From Cryptomeria japonica (lineage: Eukaryota > Streptophyta > Pinopsida > Cupressales > Cupressaceae): a stretch of DNA of 64,000 nt. Below are positions 21,712 through 34,151 of this stretch, piece by piece. The notes beneath the pieces are model-generated. The model was not told the origin of the DNA, did no database searches, and saw only the letters and a program-made list of their open reading frames with translations. A program made the translations under genes and the position numbers. Numbering within the stretch: position 1 is the first letter of the stretch; each line of letters begins with the position of its first letter. The stretch is from assembly GCF_030272615.1 (NCBI RefSeq), contig NC_081413.1, forward strand, positions 19,290,285-19,354,284, written 5' to 3'.

Positions 21712-22574
21712 TTAGGGGCAATCCATGTATCCAACTATCTCTTTGAATAATAGGTCTGCAACATATGATGCATCACAAGAAGTCTTACATGGCAAGAAAT
21801 GAGCCATTTTACTAAACCTGTCCACCACTACAAAAACACTGTCAAATCCTCTCCTTGTTCTAGGTAGACCAAACACAAAGTCAATACTTATGCTCTCCCA
21901 TGGCCTAGAAGGAATGGGTAAAGGCTGATAAAAACTTGCATTTGTAGACTTCCCCTTGGCTTTTTGACATATGACACATGTCTCCACAAACTTTCTTACA
22001 TCTTCCTGCAATTTAGGCCAAAAATAATGTCTCTTCACAAGGTCTAGGGTCTTGTCAAGGCCAAAATGACCTGCCATGGCTCCACAATGCTTCTCCCTGA
22101 TAATATTCAATCTCATGGAACATTTAGGAATACACAATTGCACTCCCTTGAAAAACAGTCCATCTTGTATCAGAAACTCAAAAAACTCCATATGATACCG
22201 GTCACCAAAAGTTTCACATACCTTGTATATTTCTCCAAAATCTTCATCAACAACATACATACTCTTCAAGAAATCAATACCAACACTCTCCATCTTGATT
22301 TGGTTTACAGTCAAGACCCTTCTACTCAAAGCATCTGCAACTTTGTTCTTGACTCCCTTCTTGTGTTTGAGGGTGAATGTGAAGGCTTGCAGAGTGTCTA
22401 CCCATTTCATGTGCCAGTGATTAAGCTTCTCTTGACTATTTATGAAACCGAGTGCCTGATTATTAGTAAACACTATGAAATCCTTAGGCAATATATAGTG
22501 TCTCCACTTCTTCAAGGACTATACTAGAGCATACATCTCCAAGTCATAAGATGAGTATATTTTCTTGGTATCAT
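21712..22574 (-). pseudogene. Chr-1 RNase H and integrase N-terminal half
   Basis: RNase H end: SLKKWRHYILPKDF, FTNNQALGFIN and KVADALSRR. The integrase zinc finger follows: H in EKHCGAMAGHFG, then CVICQKAKG. The start of the core reads SISIDFVFGLPRTRRG with the first catalytic Asp and VVVDRFSKMAHFLPCKT. A stop (about 22516) separates it from the RT frame, and a frameshift near 21712 separates it from the rest of integrase. Confidence 0.87.
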
Positions 22575-23624
22575 TTAGCTTTTCACTGAAAAAGAAATAG
22601 GCCTTCCTTCCTGACTGAGAACTGCTCCAATGGCCATGTGGCTTGCATCACATTCCACCTGAAATATCTTGCTGAAGTCTGGTAAGGAAAGGACTAGTTG
22701 TTCTGCAACCTTCTTCTTCAATGTCTCAAATGAATCGTCTGTCTCTTTGGTCCAACTGAACCTGCACTTTTGTCCTCCCTTTATGGTGTCAAGCATAGGT
22801 GCACAAACATGACTAAATCCTCTTATGAACTTCCTATATAAAGTTGCTAAACCATGGAAAATCTGGACATCATTCATAATTCTAGGTGTAGGCCAAGATA
22901 GTATAGCACTTACCTTCTCTTGGTCCATTTTCAACTCACCTTGTGTGATTACAAAACCCAAGTAGATGATCTCCTCCTGCATGAACAAAAACTTATCCAA
23001 ATTGATCATTAGTTTCTCTTCATGTAACCTCTTCAGAACCATATCTATGTTTTTGAGGTTCCCTTCCCTTGTGTGACTGAAGATCAAGATATCATCTAGG
23101 TATACTATGACAAATTTTACTATGAATTCCACCAAGACTTCATTCATTAACCTCATAAAGGTACTAGGGGCATTGGGCAACCCAAATGACATGAATTTCC
23201 ATTCATACAACCCTTCATTAGTTTTAAAAGTTGTCTTCCATTCATCCCCTAGCCTTATTCTAATCTGATGGTACCCACTTTTTAGATCCATTTTTGTAAA
23301 ATACTTGGCACTCCCTAAGCAATCAAGTAAATTCTCTATTCTAGGGATTGAGAACCTATACCTTATGGTTATCTTGTTGATGGCTCTTGAGTCTGTACAA
23401 AGCCTCCAAGTGCCTTCTTTCTTAGGTGTAAGGACTGCCAATACTACACATGGGCTTAGACTCTTGTTAATCAGTCCTGATTCAAGCAACTCTTGAATCT
23501 GCCTTGCCATTTCTACATTCTGGTCTAGGGTGAGCTTGTAGGCTACTTTATTTGGCAATGTAGATCCAGGGATCACATTTATAAAGTGACTGATGTTCCT
23601 TACCAGTGGTAGGGACCTTGGCAT
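22575..23624 (-). pseudogene. Chr-1 reverse transcriptase and RNase H start
   Basis: 349 uninterrupted codons covering most of the RT. LCTDSRAINKITIRYRFSIP, YFTKMDLKSGYHQIRI and FMSFGLPNAPSTFMRLMN precede VIVYLDDILIFSH, which has the intact YLDD site. The connection and RNase H start follow (VECDASHMAIGAVLSQEGR). The gypsy-type order PR-RT-RH-IN is clear. It is one of the best preserved RT genes here, although it lacks a natural start of its own and would be part of a polyprotein. Confidence 0.88.
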
Positions 23625-24290
23625 TCCATTTGAGATGATACCTTGATGCCTTGATCATTAGTTTCTCTACAAACTAGTATTTCCTTGTTACCTTGGGACT
23701 AGGCATGAGGGCATAGAAAACTACACCTTTCTCTTCAATCTCCTTCATGAACTATCTACCTTCTACTATCACTACTCTTGTATCCTTCCCTTTTGATTCC
23801 ATCTCTTCCTCTATCAGAGGTAAGAGCTCTATAACCTTCCCATCTTTGGTGATTGAGTAGGTGTTTCTCAACCCATCATGATGAGCTTTCAAATCATACT
23901 GTCGTGGTCTCCCAAATAAGAGATGGCATGCATCCATTTTGGCTATGTCAAATAGCAATCTATCCTTGTAAGATCCAATCTGAAACTCCACCCAAGCTTT
24001 CTCTTCCACCACTACTTGCTAACCTTGGGTGAGCCATGAGACCTTATAGGGACAAGGGTGAGGCAGCTTCCTAAGTTTAAGCTTTTCTACCATTTCAAGT
24101 GATACAAAATTTTTAGTGGATCCAGAGTCTATCAAAACCTTGCATACCTTTCCTCCTACCTTGCAAGTGGTTTTTGAAAAGAGATTTCCTTTATGTGGGC
24201 TCCTTATCAGGTACCTTCATGGTGGTTACTGCTCTCCTCATCATTAGAGCCTCTCCTCTTTTAAGATAGCCATAGCTATCATGAGCATTA
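23625..24290 (-). pseudogene. Chr-1 protease
   Basis: An active-site-like VLIDSGSTKNFVS lies near 24115-24150 (DSG in place of the usual DTG). After a stop at about 24013 comes VVVEEKAWVEFQIG and MDACHLLFGRPRQYD (23752-24012), the second conserved protease block. Another stop at about 23750 precedes the RT. Chr-2 has the same domain intact in 39318-39800. Confidence 0.8.
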
Positions 24291-24307
24291 ACACTTTGAG
24301 AATCAAA

Positions 24308-25507
24308 TTATTGCACCAAATTGCTTCTCATTTCTCCCATGGAGCTAGAAGCCTTCTCTGGAAATCTATTGGCCATGTGCCCTTCTTGATTATAATTGTA
24401 GCACCTAGGAGGTCCTCTGCCTTGGGATCTTCCTCTAGAGGGTGGTCTCCTATCCCTAAAACTTCCTCTTGGATTGTATCCCCATCCTTGGTTGTAACTT
24501 CTCTCTTCTCTATTGCCTTCTTGGTTAGAGTCTCCCTGGTATCCAAAACCATTTCCTCTACCTCTGAAAGGGCCTCTTCCTCCTCTTTGTTGTCTCCCTT
24601 CACCTCTACCATTTTGATCTTTCCTTCTCTTCAACTTCTCCTCCACCTTGAGTGCCAATTGAGAGAACTTTTGGACTATCTCTGGGGTGTGGAGATTCAA
24701 GTATTCTTGGATTGTAAATCTCAACCCATTGAGATATCTACTCACCTTATCATCTTCACTCTCTTTCACCTTAGTCCTCACACAAAACTTCATGAACTCC
24801 TCGGTATAGGAACTTACGTCCATCTCCTTTTGTTTCAAATTTTGTCTGCTCCTATGCAATTGGATATTATAATCCATTGGGACATAGGCTTCTTTCACCA
24901 AAGCAATCATCTTCTTCCATGTAGATATTCTTCTCTTCCCCTCTTTCACCCTCTCATCTTGGATAAAATTTCACCAAGTTAATGCAGCCCCTTTCATTTT
25001 GGATTGGGCCATCTTCACCCTCTGGTGGTCTGGTATGTCTTTACTTTCAAAAAAAAATTCCAAGGAGTCTATCCACTCCATCACTGTATCAGGCTCCATC
25101 TTGCTTACAAATACTGACATATCCATCTTCACATCCATTGTTCTTCTATTCATGGAATTGAGGACATTCATCAGGGGTCTCTTGTCTGCAGGTACCTCTA
25201 GCTCTTCCTGCATAGGGATCTCATCTTCATCCCCTTCTTCTCCAAAGTCTCTCTCTCCCCTCTCCACTATGTCCTTCAATCGGTCCATTTCATTTCTCAA
25301 GGCCTGATTCTCAGGCCTGACTTCTCTACTCTCTACCATCTTCTTCTTCACTAGGACATTCAATTCTACATTGATCATTATTGAAGGTGCCTCATGGGAC
25401 CCTTCTTCTTCCAACATCTTATCTTCTCCTTCTCTTCCAAAGGACACTCCTTTGCTCTGATACCACTTGATGCAGAGGCCTACCAAAACTCCTAATGACA
25501 AGCCCAA
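24308..25507 (-). pseudogene. Chr-1 gag
   Basis: The capsid part (24971-25507) has TVMEWIDSLEFFFESKDIPD and MAQSKMKGAALTW, the Retrotrans_gag core. After a stop at about 24968 it continues (24308-24949) with DVSSYTEEFMKFC and an Arg/Gly-rich nucleocapsid (RGGRGPFRGRGNGFG). The zinc knuckle reads CYNYNQEGHMANRF: the second and last Cys are replaced, so zinc binding is probably lost in this copy. Confidence 0.87.
25454..25465 (-). promoter_or_regulatory. Chr-1 primer-binding site
   Basis: The minus strand reads TGGTATCAGAGC, two bases inside the 5' LTR: the standard site for tRNA-iMet. Confidence 0.9.
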
Positions 25508-26955
25508 ATAAGGTTAGGGTAGTGACCCCCTAACTACACATAAGGGTCCTACAAGGAAGGACTCTACACCTTGGATGGAACTTCCCACACATTCACTATG
25601 CTTAGGCCTACTCAAGATGAGTAAAAGGCCTCAACTCCTCAAACATTCTTTACCGGTGACCTCTACTCCTTGATATTTTTAATTTGGCCAACACATGTCA
25701 TCTAAAGACTCTTTCAAACACTGATTTTGGTTTAGGGAACCAATTCCTTATACCTCCTTTGTAAACCTACCCCGTCAGCTTGTAGCCCTATTTGAAGATA
25801 GAATGGACCTTAACTCAAAAACTTTCCACACACCCATACAAAAAAATTATCATTTTAGACACCCTTTTGGAAGTTGTATTGATCCCCAAAAAGGTTTGGC
25901 CATATCTATAGATTCAAGGTCTATTCGCTTCAGAGGCTAAGAGACCTAATAGGGGCAATTAGCCCTTATTTCCAAAGTGACTACCTTTACCAATACACAA
26001 AATGGAAACTCAAATATATGGGCATGTGGAGGGTATCTATAAACCTCTAATTCCAAGGTTAAATGCCTTGAATCCACCGCTATGACAATTTATGATGACT
26101 TTCCTAAAACTTGTCCTAGGTAGTCACATAGAGATGCCTACCTAATCTTACTCTTTTATCCACACAAAAAAGTTTACCCTGCTACACACCATGAAAAAAA
26201 TAAAGAGGCTTATCTTGCATCCCTCCAAAGGAAGAGTCTTCTAATGGACTGGAGTGCAAGATAAGGCCATTTTTGTTTAAAACCCTATCCAAACCCTCAA
26301 TTTTCGGGTTACAGTCAAAAGAATGGAGGGTTCTCTCTACTCTAGAATAGTCAATACCTTATACCTCCACCAAAAGAAATCTATTTCATCTTCCTATCTA
26401 CTCCATGGATGGTGGGATTTAGATCAATCCGTACAGGCATGTACAACTACTGCAAACTCAGAATTTCTAAGAAAACTATAGTATTTTATGTATTATTGAT
26501 TCTTAAACTCTAATTCCAGCATCATAAACCATGGGAATCAATCCCAAAATTATTATACAACTCTCCAATATTTTCCCACCTAATTTGGAGTAGGCTGGAG
26601 CTATTGAAAGGCTTCCCCCAACCGATTTATAAAAAGTTGCATTCTACAAAAGTGGCATTTTTGCAATTTTGCACAAAAAATTGTCATACTCTCTAAGGTT
26701 GGGATCCACATACATGGACCAACCAAACACACATAAAACAAGTCTAAAACCTTTCAGACACAAATTTAGACCATCTATTACCCTTTTTTACCACATTGTC
26801 CCAATTGGCTTCTCAAATTGCCTAATTGGTGACATGGGCTTACATAGTGGGGTTTATTGCATACATGAAACACAAAACACACTAAGACACCCTAATGATC
26901 ATAGTATTCATCCTTAGGGTCATGAATAGCTTGTTGATGAGGTGCTCCTACACCA
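25468..26955 (-). repeat. Chr-1 5' LTR
   Basis: 1488 bp; + strand starts TGATGCAGAGGCC and ends GGTGCTCCTACACCA. It pairs with 19303-20798, with scattered substitutions and small indels. Confidence 0.9.
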
Positions 26956-27131
26956 TATATACATATATATATACATATATATACATAAATATACATATAC
27001 ATATACATATATATGTATATGTATATCTATATCTATATATGTATATATACATATACATATGTATGTATATGTATATATATATATATATGTATATCTATAT
27101 ATGTATATATATATATATAGATATATACATG

Positions 27132-27169
<38 letters not shown>

Positions 27170-27488
27170 TATATATATACATGTAAATATATATATGTAT
27201 ATATTTACATGTATATATATGTGTATGTATGTGTATATATATGCATGTGTATATACACATGTATGTATATATATATATGTGTGTATATATACACACACAT
27301 GTATATACATACATACATATATATATATATATTTATTTATATATGTGTGTGTGTATACATATATATATATATACATGTATATATATATATATATGTATAC
27401 ACACACACACATATATAAATATATATATGTATGTATGTATGTATGTATATGTGTATATGTATATATGTATATATGTATATATATGTAT
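26956..27488. repeat. Compound TA/TACA/TATG microsatellite
   Basis: About 530 bp built from ATATAC, ATGTAT and ACACAC-type units, on the right of Chr-1 and continuous with the TA run on its left. Long Tyr/Ile/His frames on both strands are artefacts of the repeat. It ends where the Tat-2 LTR begins. Confidence 0.95.
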
Positions 27489-28515
27489 TGTCGTGTATGT
27501 GAAGTGTACCTGTACCTACAAACACAAAACACTCAATATATCATTACAAGAAATGGTTAGAAAATTAATCAATAAAAGATAAAACCATAGCTAATCGATC
27601 TATTGCTTCCTATTAAATGCGAGTATGAATTTTACTCTCAGATCTTATTATGCAAATTCCAGTGACTTGACTACAATTAGATGGAGGATTTAAATGATGG
27701 AGATGCATGATCTAGCAATGATAGCATGATTAAGCTACATGATTTCATGATTAGTCTAGAAAATAGGCTAGAATGAGGATGCAATTAAGCTAAGATTTGA
27801 ACATGATAACAATGCTTGAAATGATAAACTAGAAGCTAGATGCCTATAGTAACAATGCTTGAATGCAAATGAGATGAATCAATTGGGATGCAAAAATAAT
27901 ATGAAAATGGGACCCTTTGTGCTCCAAAATGAGGTCTATTTATAGGATTTCCCAAGGCTAAGGGTGATGTGGCAGGAATCAATGGTCAAGATTGATTTGA
28001 AGATATCAAAGGTTAAATTGGAGTAGGTTGAGAAGAGGTTGGATGAAAGGGGACAATTGGTGGTATGTAGGAGAAGGGGTTGGATGAAAGGGAACATTGT
28101 CATCTCCATGGTGACAAGTGTCAAGAAGCTTCTAGAAGAGGTTAGATGAAAGGAGAGATGGGGGTTAGGATTGAATGGGTTAGGTTTAGGAGTGGTAGAA
28201 GTTAGGAGAATTTGAATTTAAAAATTCAAATAATAGGAAAAGGCTAATTAATATCAACAACTCATGAATTTGATTTATTTTAATTAATTATGGGATTTAG
28301 AAGAAATGATTTTGATGGAGGAAATTAATTAATTTGAATTAATTAATCAAAGGGTTGAAATTAACCTATTAAATAAATCCTTAGATTTATTAATAAGTAG
28401 AGGAAAGGAGGTATTTAATCAAATTTTTGATGAATTCAATTAAATTGGGGAGAAGTATTAATTAAATAATTACTTATTCAATTAATTATCTTTAGACCAT
28501 TTTTAGGTGTAGACA
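27489..28515 (-). repeat. Tat-2 3' LTR
   Basis: 1027 bp; + strand starts TGTCGTGTATGTG and ends GGTGTAGACA. It is homologous to the Tat-1 LTRs. It is longer mainly because of a local duplication around GGTTGGATGAAAGGG (about 28040-28160). Confidence 0.87.
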
Positions 28516-28529
28516 TTTTGCCCCTCTTT
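28516..28529 (-). promoter_or_regulatory. Tat-2 polypurine tract
   Basis: The minus strand reads AAAGAGGGGCAAAA next to the LTR, identical to Tat-1. Confidence 0.85.
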
Positions 28530-30230
28530 GAAGTGAAGTGTGATGATGCACTGATTCAAAGAATAATCTCATTTTGATGATATTGGTTTGATAGGATGCC
28601 CCAGCTCTTGATTGCTAAATTTCAGTATGATGATGCCCCCTCAGGAGATCAATTGAGATAATTGATCTTTGGAGTTTTTGTGAAATTGATATCTCGATAA
28701 ATTTGATTTGATTTCTGCAACTATGTTTTGATGAAAATGCGAGTTCTTCAATTAGCTTGATTGCTTAGATTGGTAAGATTGATAAATCTTGATTGATTAG
28801 ATTGATAAGATCAAAATTCGGTCTAGTTTTAGGAAGGATTCATACTATATAAGACAATGATGATCAAAGCGTCTGGTTTCAAGAAAGATTCATCTTGTAT
28901 AAGACATGATCAGAACGTTTGGTTTCACGAAGGATTCATCCTATATAAGACATGATTCAAAATCAGATCATCTAGTTTCAGGAAGGATTCCTCCTGTATA
29001 AGACATGATAGAGAGATTAGGTTTGAATGATTGATTTGATTTTATAAGGTTAATTAGATAAAGGACTGACAGTTTGTTGATATCAAGTTGCAGAAATTTT
29101 TGGATATGCTAATTGTTGACCCTGTTGAGAGAGATAGCATAAGATTTGGGCTAGGTTGATAATATCATGAGAGAGATGAGTCATCATTCTGATTGCATAT
29201 ACACTTGTGATGATACTTTCATGATTCCTATGATAGATTTAACCTTAGATAAAAGGAGCATGTAGGATCCCTTGCAAGAATGAAATGCAAGCTAAAATGC
29301 AAAGCTATGACCGGACCAGTCACTAGATTATTTTGCATTTTTGTCATCATTGAAATTTTAAAATGTGGGGAGTGATTGCAAACATCGATGGTATAATTAA
29401 ACCATGATGACCTGAGCACTGTTTTCCTAGATTTTGATATAGCAAGTTAACACAAGCATCGAGGTATATTTGAACTGAGATGACCTGAGTGTTGCTTACA
29501 TAAAACATGTAGTATTAACTATTGGTATATGCAAATTGGAAATGTCCTCAATGATACTCTGATGATCATGTCCCAAGATAAATTTGCACATATTAATGAT
29601 TAATTTTCAAACAATGGACAAGAAAAATATCATGTTCCTTCCTTGTTCCTCTAGTCAATGATATCCTAGAGTCACTCAGAAATCATGATAGTGAAAAGCA
29701 ATATAGAAAAGTTAAAAAATCATGTCAACATCATTATCCAAAAGATATCATCCACTGAAAAGTGTGTGATGTGCTTAGATTGATTTTGTGATAGATTGAT
29801 AGTTGGTAGTTTGATCTCGTGTTCAATGTTGGATGTGTCTCAATTTTTGCCTTATAACAGTTGTCTGACTCTGTTTTCTCTACCTATTTGATTAAGGTCA
29901 AAATTGATCCAAAGTTTTTCCCCCAACTAGGTGTAGGATTTTGCCCCAAGCCTAGAAACAAAGTCGTTATGATATATCCAATGACCCAAACCATGGCAAG
30001 AAGCCACCTGCGATGTTTGCATATGTACAAAGACTTTATGATGATCAGAGATGATGGAAAATGAATGGATGCAAGCAGAAATGTGCATGAACTAATAGAT
30101 GGAAGAGCTAGTGAACAGATAGCGTCTGTTTGCCAGGTTTTCACCATCTGCTTTTATTGCACTTTTTCTCATATTTGATTTTTTTGATTTTTTACTATTT
30201 TTTATTTTTCTACTTTTTCAGAGATAAAAC
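28530..30230 (-). other. Tat-2 3' non-coding region
   Basis: Homologous to 1224-2907 of Tat-1. It contains the four-copy repeat at 28820-29008. No gene is seen; short frames here show no domain. Confidence 0.7.
28820..29008 (-). repeat. Four-copy repeat in the Tat-2 3' region
   Basis: Four diverged copies of the GGTTTCAGGAAGGATTCATC / TATAAGACAT unit, in the same place and number as in Tat-1 (1501-1690). Confidence 0.8.
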
Positions 30231-31540
30231 TTCTTCAGGTGCATGCTATTGATGAGTTCCTTGAGCTGATATCCGTCCTATGTTGATAGCTTATATGCTT
30301 CTGATCTAAATATCGTTGTGACCACAAATGGACCTAACCAGTTTGGTTCAAATTTTCCCTTCTTTTCTCGATCTGCTTTGTTGCATGGATTTTCCTTTAG
30401 CACTAGTTCTCCAACTTGAAAGACTCATGGTTTAACCTTATGATTATAGCTCCGACACATTCTTTGTTGATATACCTTTAAATGATCAAAGGCATTTTTT
30501 CTTCGTTCATGAATCAATTCTAACTCTTGTAGTCTAGATACTCATTGTTCTTCATCTGGGATGAGACCTTTTAGTGATACACGTAGAGAGGGTATCTCTA
30601 CTTCGATTGGAAATATGGCTTTTGATCCATATACAAGAGAGAAAGGTGTGGCACCTGTCGGTGTACGGATACTAGTGCGGTAGGCCTAGAGAGCAGAATT
30701 AGTTGAATATGCCAATCTTTTCCAGCATCGTTCACTGTCTTTTTGAGGATTTTTCAGAATAATTGTTAGATGCTTCCGCCTACCTATTTCCCTATGGAAA
30801 ATATGGTGTGGAGAATCTGTGTTGGATTTTGAACTTCTCACATAGCTCTTGTACATATTGATTCTTGAATGGTCACCCATTATCAGTGATAATGGTCATT
30901 GGTATTCCATAGCAATAGATGATATAGTTTAAGATAAATGTAACAATTTATTTTCCTATGATATTTATGAGAGGTACTGCTTTAATCCATTTTGTGAAAT
31001 ATTTTGTAGCTACCAGGATAAATTTGTGACCATTAGACGAAGAAGGGTTTATCTTTCCTACTAGATCAAGAACCCATTAAAAAAAGGCCAAGATGTGGCT
31101 ATAGCATGAAGTTCTTGTGCTGGTGCATGAATCAAATTCCCATAGATCTGACATTGTTTGCATGTTCTCGCTATCTGAAAAGAATCTCGTTCCATAGTCG
31201 GTCAATAATAGCCCAAGCGTATGAGTTTTTTCAAAAGGGTAAGACCACTTGAATGAGTGCCACAAATGTCATTATGGATTTCATGTAAAGCCTTCTCAAA
31301 TTCTTCTTGTTCGAGATATCTTAAAAGAGTACCATCTAGACCTTGTTTAAACAAGGTATCTGCGACAAGAGTAAAATGGGAGGATTGGTGAATAAAGTTT
31401 CTCTTTTGGTTCTTTGATAGGTCAGGAGGTAAGGTGTTATCGTTCAGGTATGTGTAGGTCTGGCCATAGCGGGAGGAATCATGTCCAATAAGTTGACAGA
31501 TGGTTTGGGAATCAGGACAATTAAAGGCAGGATGAAACAA
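30231..31540 (-). pseudogene. Tat-2 integrase (broken)
   Basis: The zinc-finger part at 31202-31540 encodes LHEIHNDICGTHSSG and stops at LIRLGYY. The core and GPY/F-type C-terminus follow (FEPNWLGPFVV-like text, 30241-30400) through many stops. Three of the stops, at 30780-30782, 30792-30794 and 30873-30875, fall at the same codons as stops in the Tat-1 integrase. Other stops are private to this copy. Confidence 0.82.
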
Positions 31541-31559
31541 CTCTTCTACCAGGAATTCA

Positions 31560-31911
31560 TAACGTTGTTGATTTTCCTGTGTCTACAATAAAGAAGCAAG
31601 TGTAGCCATGGCATCTACTGATTTATTATCATTTCTTGGGATCTATTCAAAATTTATTTCTACAAAGTATTTCTTGAAATCATCTACCACCTTTTTGTAA
31701 GGCATGAGCTTGTCATCTTTTATTTGATAGTCATCATTGATTTGATTAATGACAAGCTGAGAGTCTCCAAAGACCTAAAGTTGTTTAATGTTCCATTCTA
31801 CAACCATTTTGATACCTATTACCAATGCTTCATACTCTGCTATATTGTTTGTGCACGGAAAGCTTAATTTGTATGCTTTTGGGATTGTATGACCTTGTGG
31901 TTGTAATACCC
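31560..31911 (-). pseudogene. Tat-2 aRNase H, interrupted
   Basis: The minus strand encodes text like NNIAEYEALVIGIKM and VFGDSQLVINQINDDYQ, the second RNase H of Tat elements. A TAG interrupts it just before VFGDSQ. The N-terminal part is cut off by the Tat-3 LTR. It keeps the piece of this domain that Tat-1 lost. Confidence 0.78.
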
Positions 31912-33041
31912 TGAAAATGGTCATCTAAACCATGGGCCCCTAATCTCGACAACATCACCAAGGTCCTAACCAAAGGCAATTAAATCAATCTTGAGCATAT
32001 TATTAATTCTTTAATCATCAAATATTACATGGAAAATCAATTACTCAATATTAATTAAATATTTATGTAATTAATTGAATCATTTCCAAGAATATCATTT
32101 TGATCAATTATCCTATTTTAATTTATTAAATATCCTTGCATATTTAATTAATTAATAAATTTGCCATTTAATCATGCAAAAGGAATTAGTTTATTACAAA
32201 AGAGGAATTAATAAAAAAGAAAGAGTTGAATTGAAAATTAAACAAAAAGAATTGAATTGAGAAAGAAATCAAACTTGAGATATTATTTATTTTTCTAAAT
32301 TTAGAACTTCAAATCAGAAAAGCAATTAATTGAATTATTGAATTATTCTCTAAAATTGGAACTCAAAGCTTTTCAGAAAAAGAAGTTCAGTTGCATTGAA
32401 AAGACTCTTTTCTTGAATAAAATCAAAGAATTGTCTATTTTTATCACAAGTGCATGGAATTAATTTAATATTATTTCCAATGCAAACTTGAACTTCCTAT
32501 CTAAATGCATTTCAATTAAACTATAATTGGAATCTATCTCGAGGTTAACTGAACATGATTTCTCAATTATTTCAATTAATCCTAAATTGAGATTTTTAAT
32601 CATCTCCCTTGTGATTCTCTATAAATTCAACCTTCAGCTCTCATTCCAATTCACCCCACAGATTTTTGAGAACACGCTTGGAGATTATTATTACACTAAT
32701 TTTTGTTCTGGAGTCATTGAATACATTGTGCTTTTTAGATTATTTGCATCCATCATTGCTTGAATCCATATTTGTTTGAATCCATTATTGCTTGAATTAT
32801 TCATCCATCTTGCATCCATATAGTTAAATATCATATAGATTAAATCCTGCATCTTGGTGTAGTCTAGTCACTGGTATTGCTTATAAAAATCTGAGAGAAA
32901 TCTTATACTCACATCTTTAAGAAGGAAATTAGTCGCTTTGTTATGATTTATTACTTATTGATTATTGAGTTACTAACCATACATGTAATGACTTAATTGA
33001 AGTGTTGTGCTTGTAGCTACAGACCCTTTTTCACACACACA
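31912..33041 (+). repeat. Tat-3 5' LTR
   Basis: About 1130 bp, from TGTAATACCCTGAAAATGG to TTTTTCACACACACA. The start matches the family pattern TGTA.ACACCTAAAAATGG only loosely. The end (AACCATACATGTAATGACTT and on) aligns with the Tat-1 LTR end. Boundaries rest on the PBS position and the TG...CA ends, since no second LTR is in the window. Confidence 0.7.
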
Positions 33042-33045
33042 TCTC

Positions 33046-33063
33046 TGGCACCCACCATGGGGC
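33046..33063 (+). promoter_or_regulatory. Tat-3 primer-binding site
   Basis: Reads TGGCACCCACCATGGGGC, four bases after the LTR. It differs from the Tat-1 site at two positions, both G-to-A at a former CpG, as expected for decay of methylated DNA. Confidence 0.72.
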
Positions 33064-33432
33064 TGAAGACTACATTTTTTAGCCTCCAAGACTGACTTAT
33101 TTTTTTATTTTTTTTTCCAGATTTCAAAATTTTTGGATTTTCATCCGTACATCTCGTATGACATTTCCCACATGCTGAAATGACAAACTACAGGTGTCAT
33201 ACGAACTAGAATCCTATCTCATACAAGCCAGAATCCTGTCTTGTACGAGCTTAAATACTTTCGTACGATTTTGTAAATTCCTGGTTAAAAAGAGGAAAAA
33301 AGAAAATTTCATGATTTTGGTTTTCTGTTCAAATTAATTATTCTAACGACTGACACTGGTTGTTTATCTATCTATCTTAGAATTTTTTATAGCCTAATAA
33401 GGTTTTTCAGAACACTTGCCAAAGAATATGCT
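33064..33432 (+). other. Tat-3 leader, first part
   Basis: Begins CTGAAGACTACATTTTTTAGCC, as does the Tat-1 leader. It contains five or six TCGTACGA-type motifs (33148-33275). The last five bases, ATGCT, are the Cop-2 target. The leader resumes at 55196. Confidence 0.75.
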
Positions 33433-33700
33433 TGTAAAGCTCTGATGCCAATAGTTAATAAGATGAGAGGGGGGGTGAATCATACAAACTTAATCTTCAA
33501 TATATTCAACAAATTCAACCTCGGTAGCTTATACTTCAGAATATATAACCAAAATTGTAAAACATTCAAACTCATGAACAGATAACATCACAACACATAT
33601 AACACCAGATTTAACATGGAAAACCAAATAGGGAAAAACCACTGTGGGATTTCGGACCCACTAAGAAATATACCCTTCTAGAGTATGCTCAGTTAAAAGC
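33433..33700 (-). repeat. Cop-2 3' LTR, first segment
   Basis: Pairs with 53728 onward in the 5' LTR. It ends at TTAAAAGC, where Cop-3 inserted; the intact 5' LTR reads TTAAAAGAAAATC at that point and shows the empty site. Confidence 0.9.
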
Positions 33701-34151
33701 TGTGAGATTTTGCCAAGATCAAGGGCACAATGAAAAGTATAAAAATAGAGACAAAAGAATGACAAGAACAAACTGTATTCTCATCAATATGAAAATGATC
33801 AACTGGATTCACCAATACAATGAATATAGGCCTGCTTATATAGGTAAGGCCATATGGATGTATGAGCACATAATCATGACATGTGGCTCAATGAGAAACA
33901 AGGGTAGGTAAGAAATACTAGGGGTAGGTAGGAGAAATAATATAATATTCCACAAGAGGTGGATGACCCACTGAATATGGAGTGTAACTGCAAAATAAGA
34001 CCACAAAAGGTGGAATTTCTCCTACAAGCTCTATCCCTATGTGCACACTTCCCTAAGTGTCTCAAATCCAAACTACGATGAGATGCATTATCCTAAGTTA
34101 ACTTAAGTAAAGTGTAATAATATCCATAATGATTATTTATTTACACCAACA
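33701..34151 (-). repeat. Cop-3 3' LTR
   Basis: 451 bp; + strand TGTGAGATTTTGCC to TTTACACCAACA. Nearly identical to 47434-47884 by eye, so Cop-3 is relatively young. Confidence 0.93.

Larger units (their letters stand above)
19303..26955 (-). mobile_element. Chr-1: Ty3/gypsy chromovirus
   Basis: LTRs 19303-20798 and 25468-26955 with TSD TATAT (19298-19302 and 26956-26960). Because the target is a TA repeat, the duplication alone is weak, but both LTR ends and the tRNA-iMet PBS agree. The minus strand reads gag, protease, RT, RNase H, integrase and a chromodomain-like tail. Its proteins and LTR ends (TGG..TAGGAGCACC in coding sense) resemble Chr-2, so the two are related families. The frame has several stops and frameshifts. 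Confidence 0.92.
27489..31911 (-). mobile_element. Tat-2: Tat-like Ty3/gypsy element, 3' half only
   Basis: Minus-strand relative of Tat-1. Its 3' LTR, PPT, 3' non-coding region, integrase and part of aRNase H are present. It is cut at 31911 by the 5' LTR of Tat-3 on the opposite strand, so the remainder and the 5' LTR should lie beyond 64000. No TSD can be tested. Confidence 0.85.

Noticed and set aside
24281-24982. 233-codon frame on the + strand
   Set aside because: It is antisense to the Chr-1 gag, which has clear gag motifs in the other direction.
26895-27582. Long reading frames on both strands rich in Tyr, Ile, His, Met and Val
   Set aside because: They are translations of the TATACA/TATG microsatellite; every frame is open because the repeat lacks stops.
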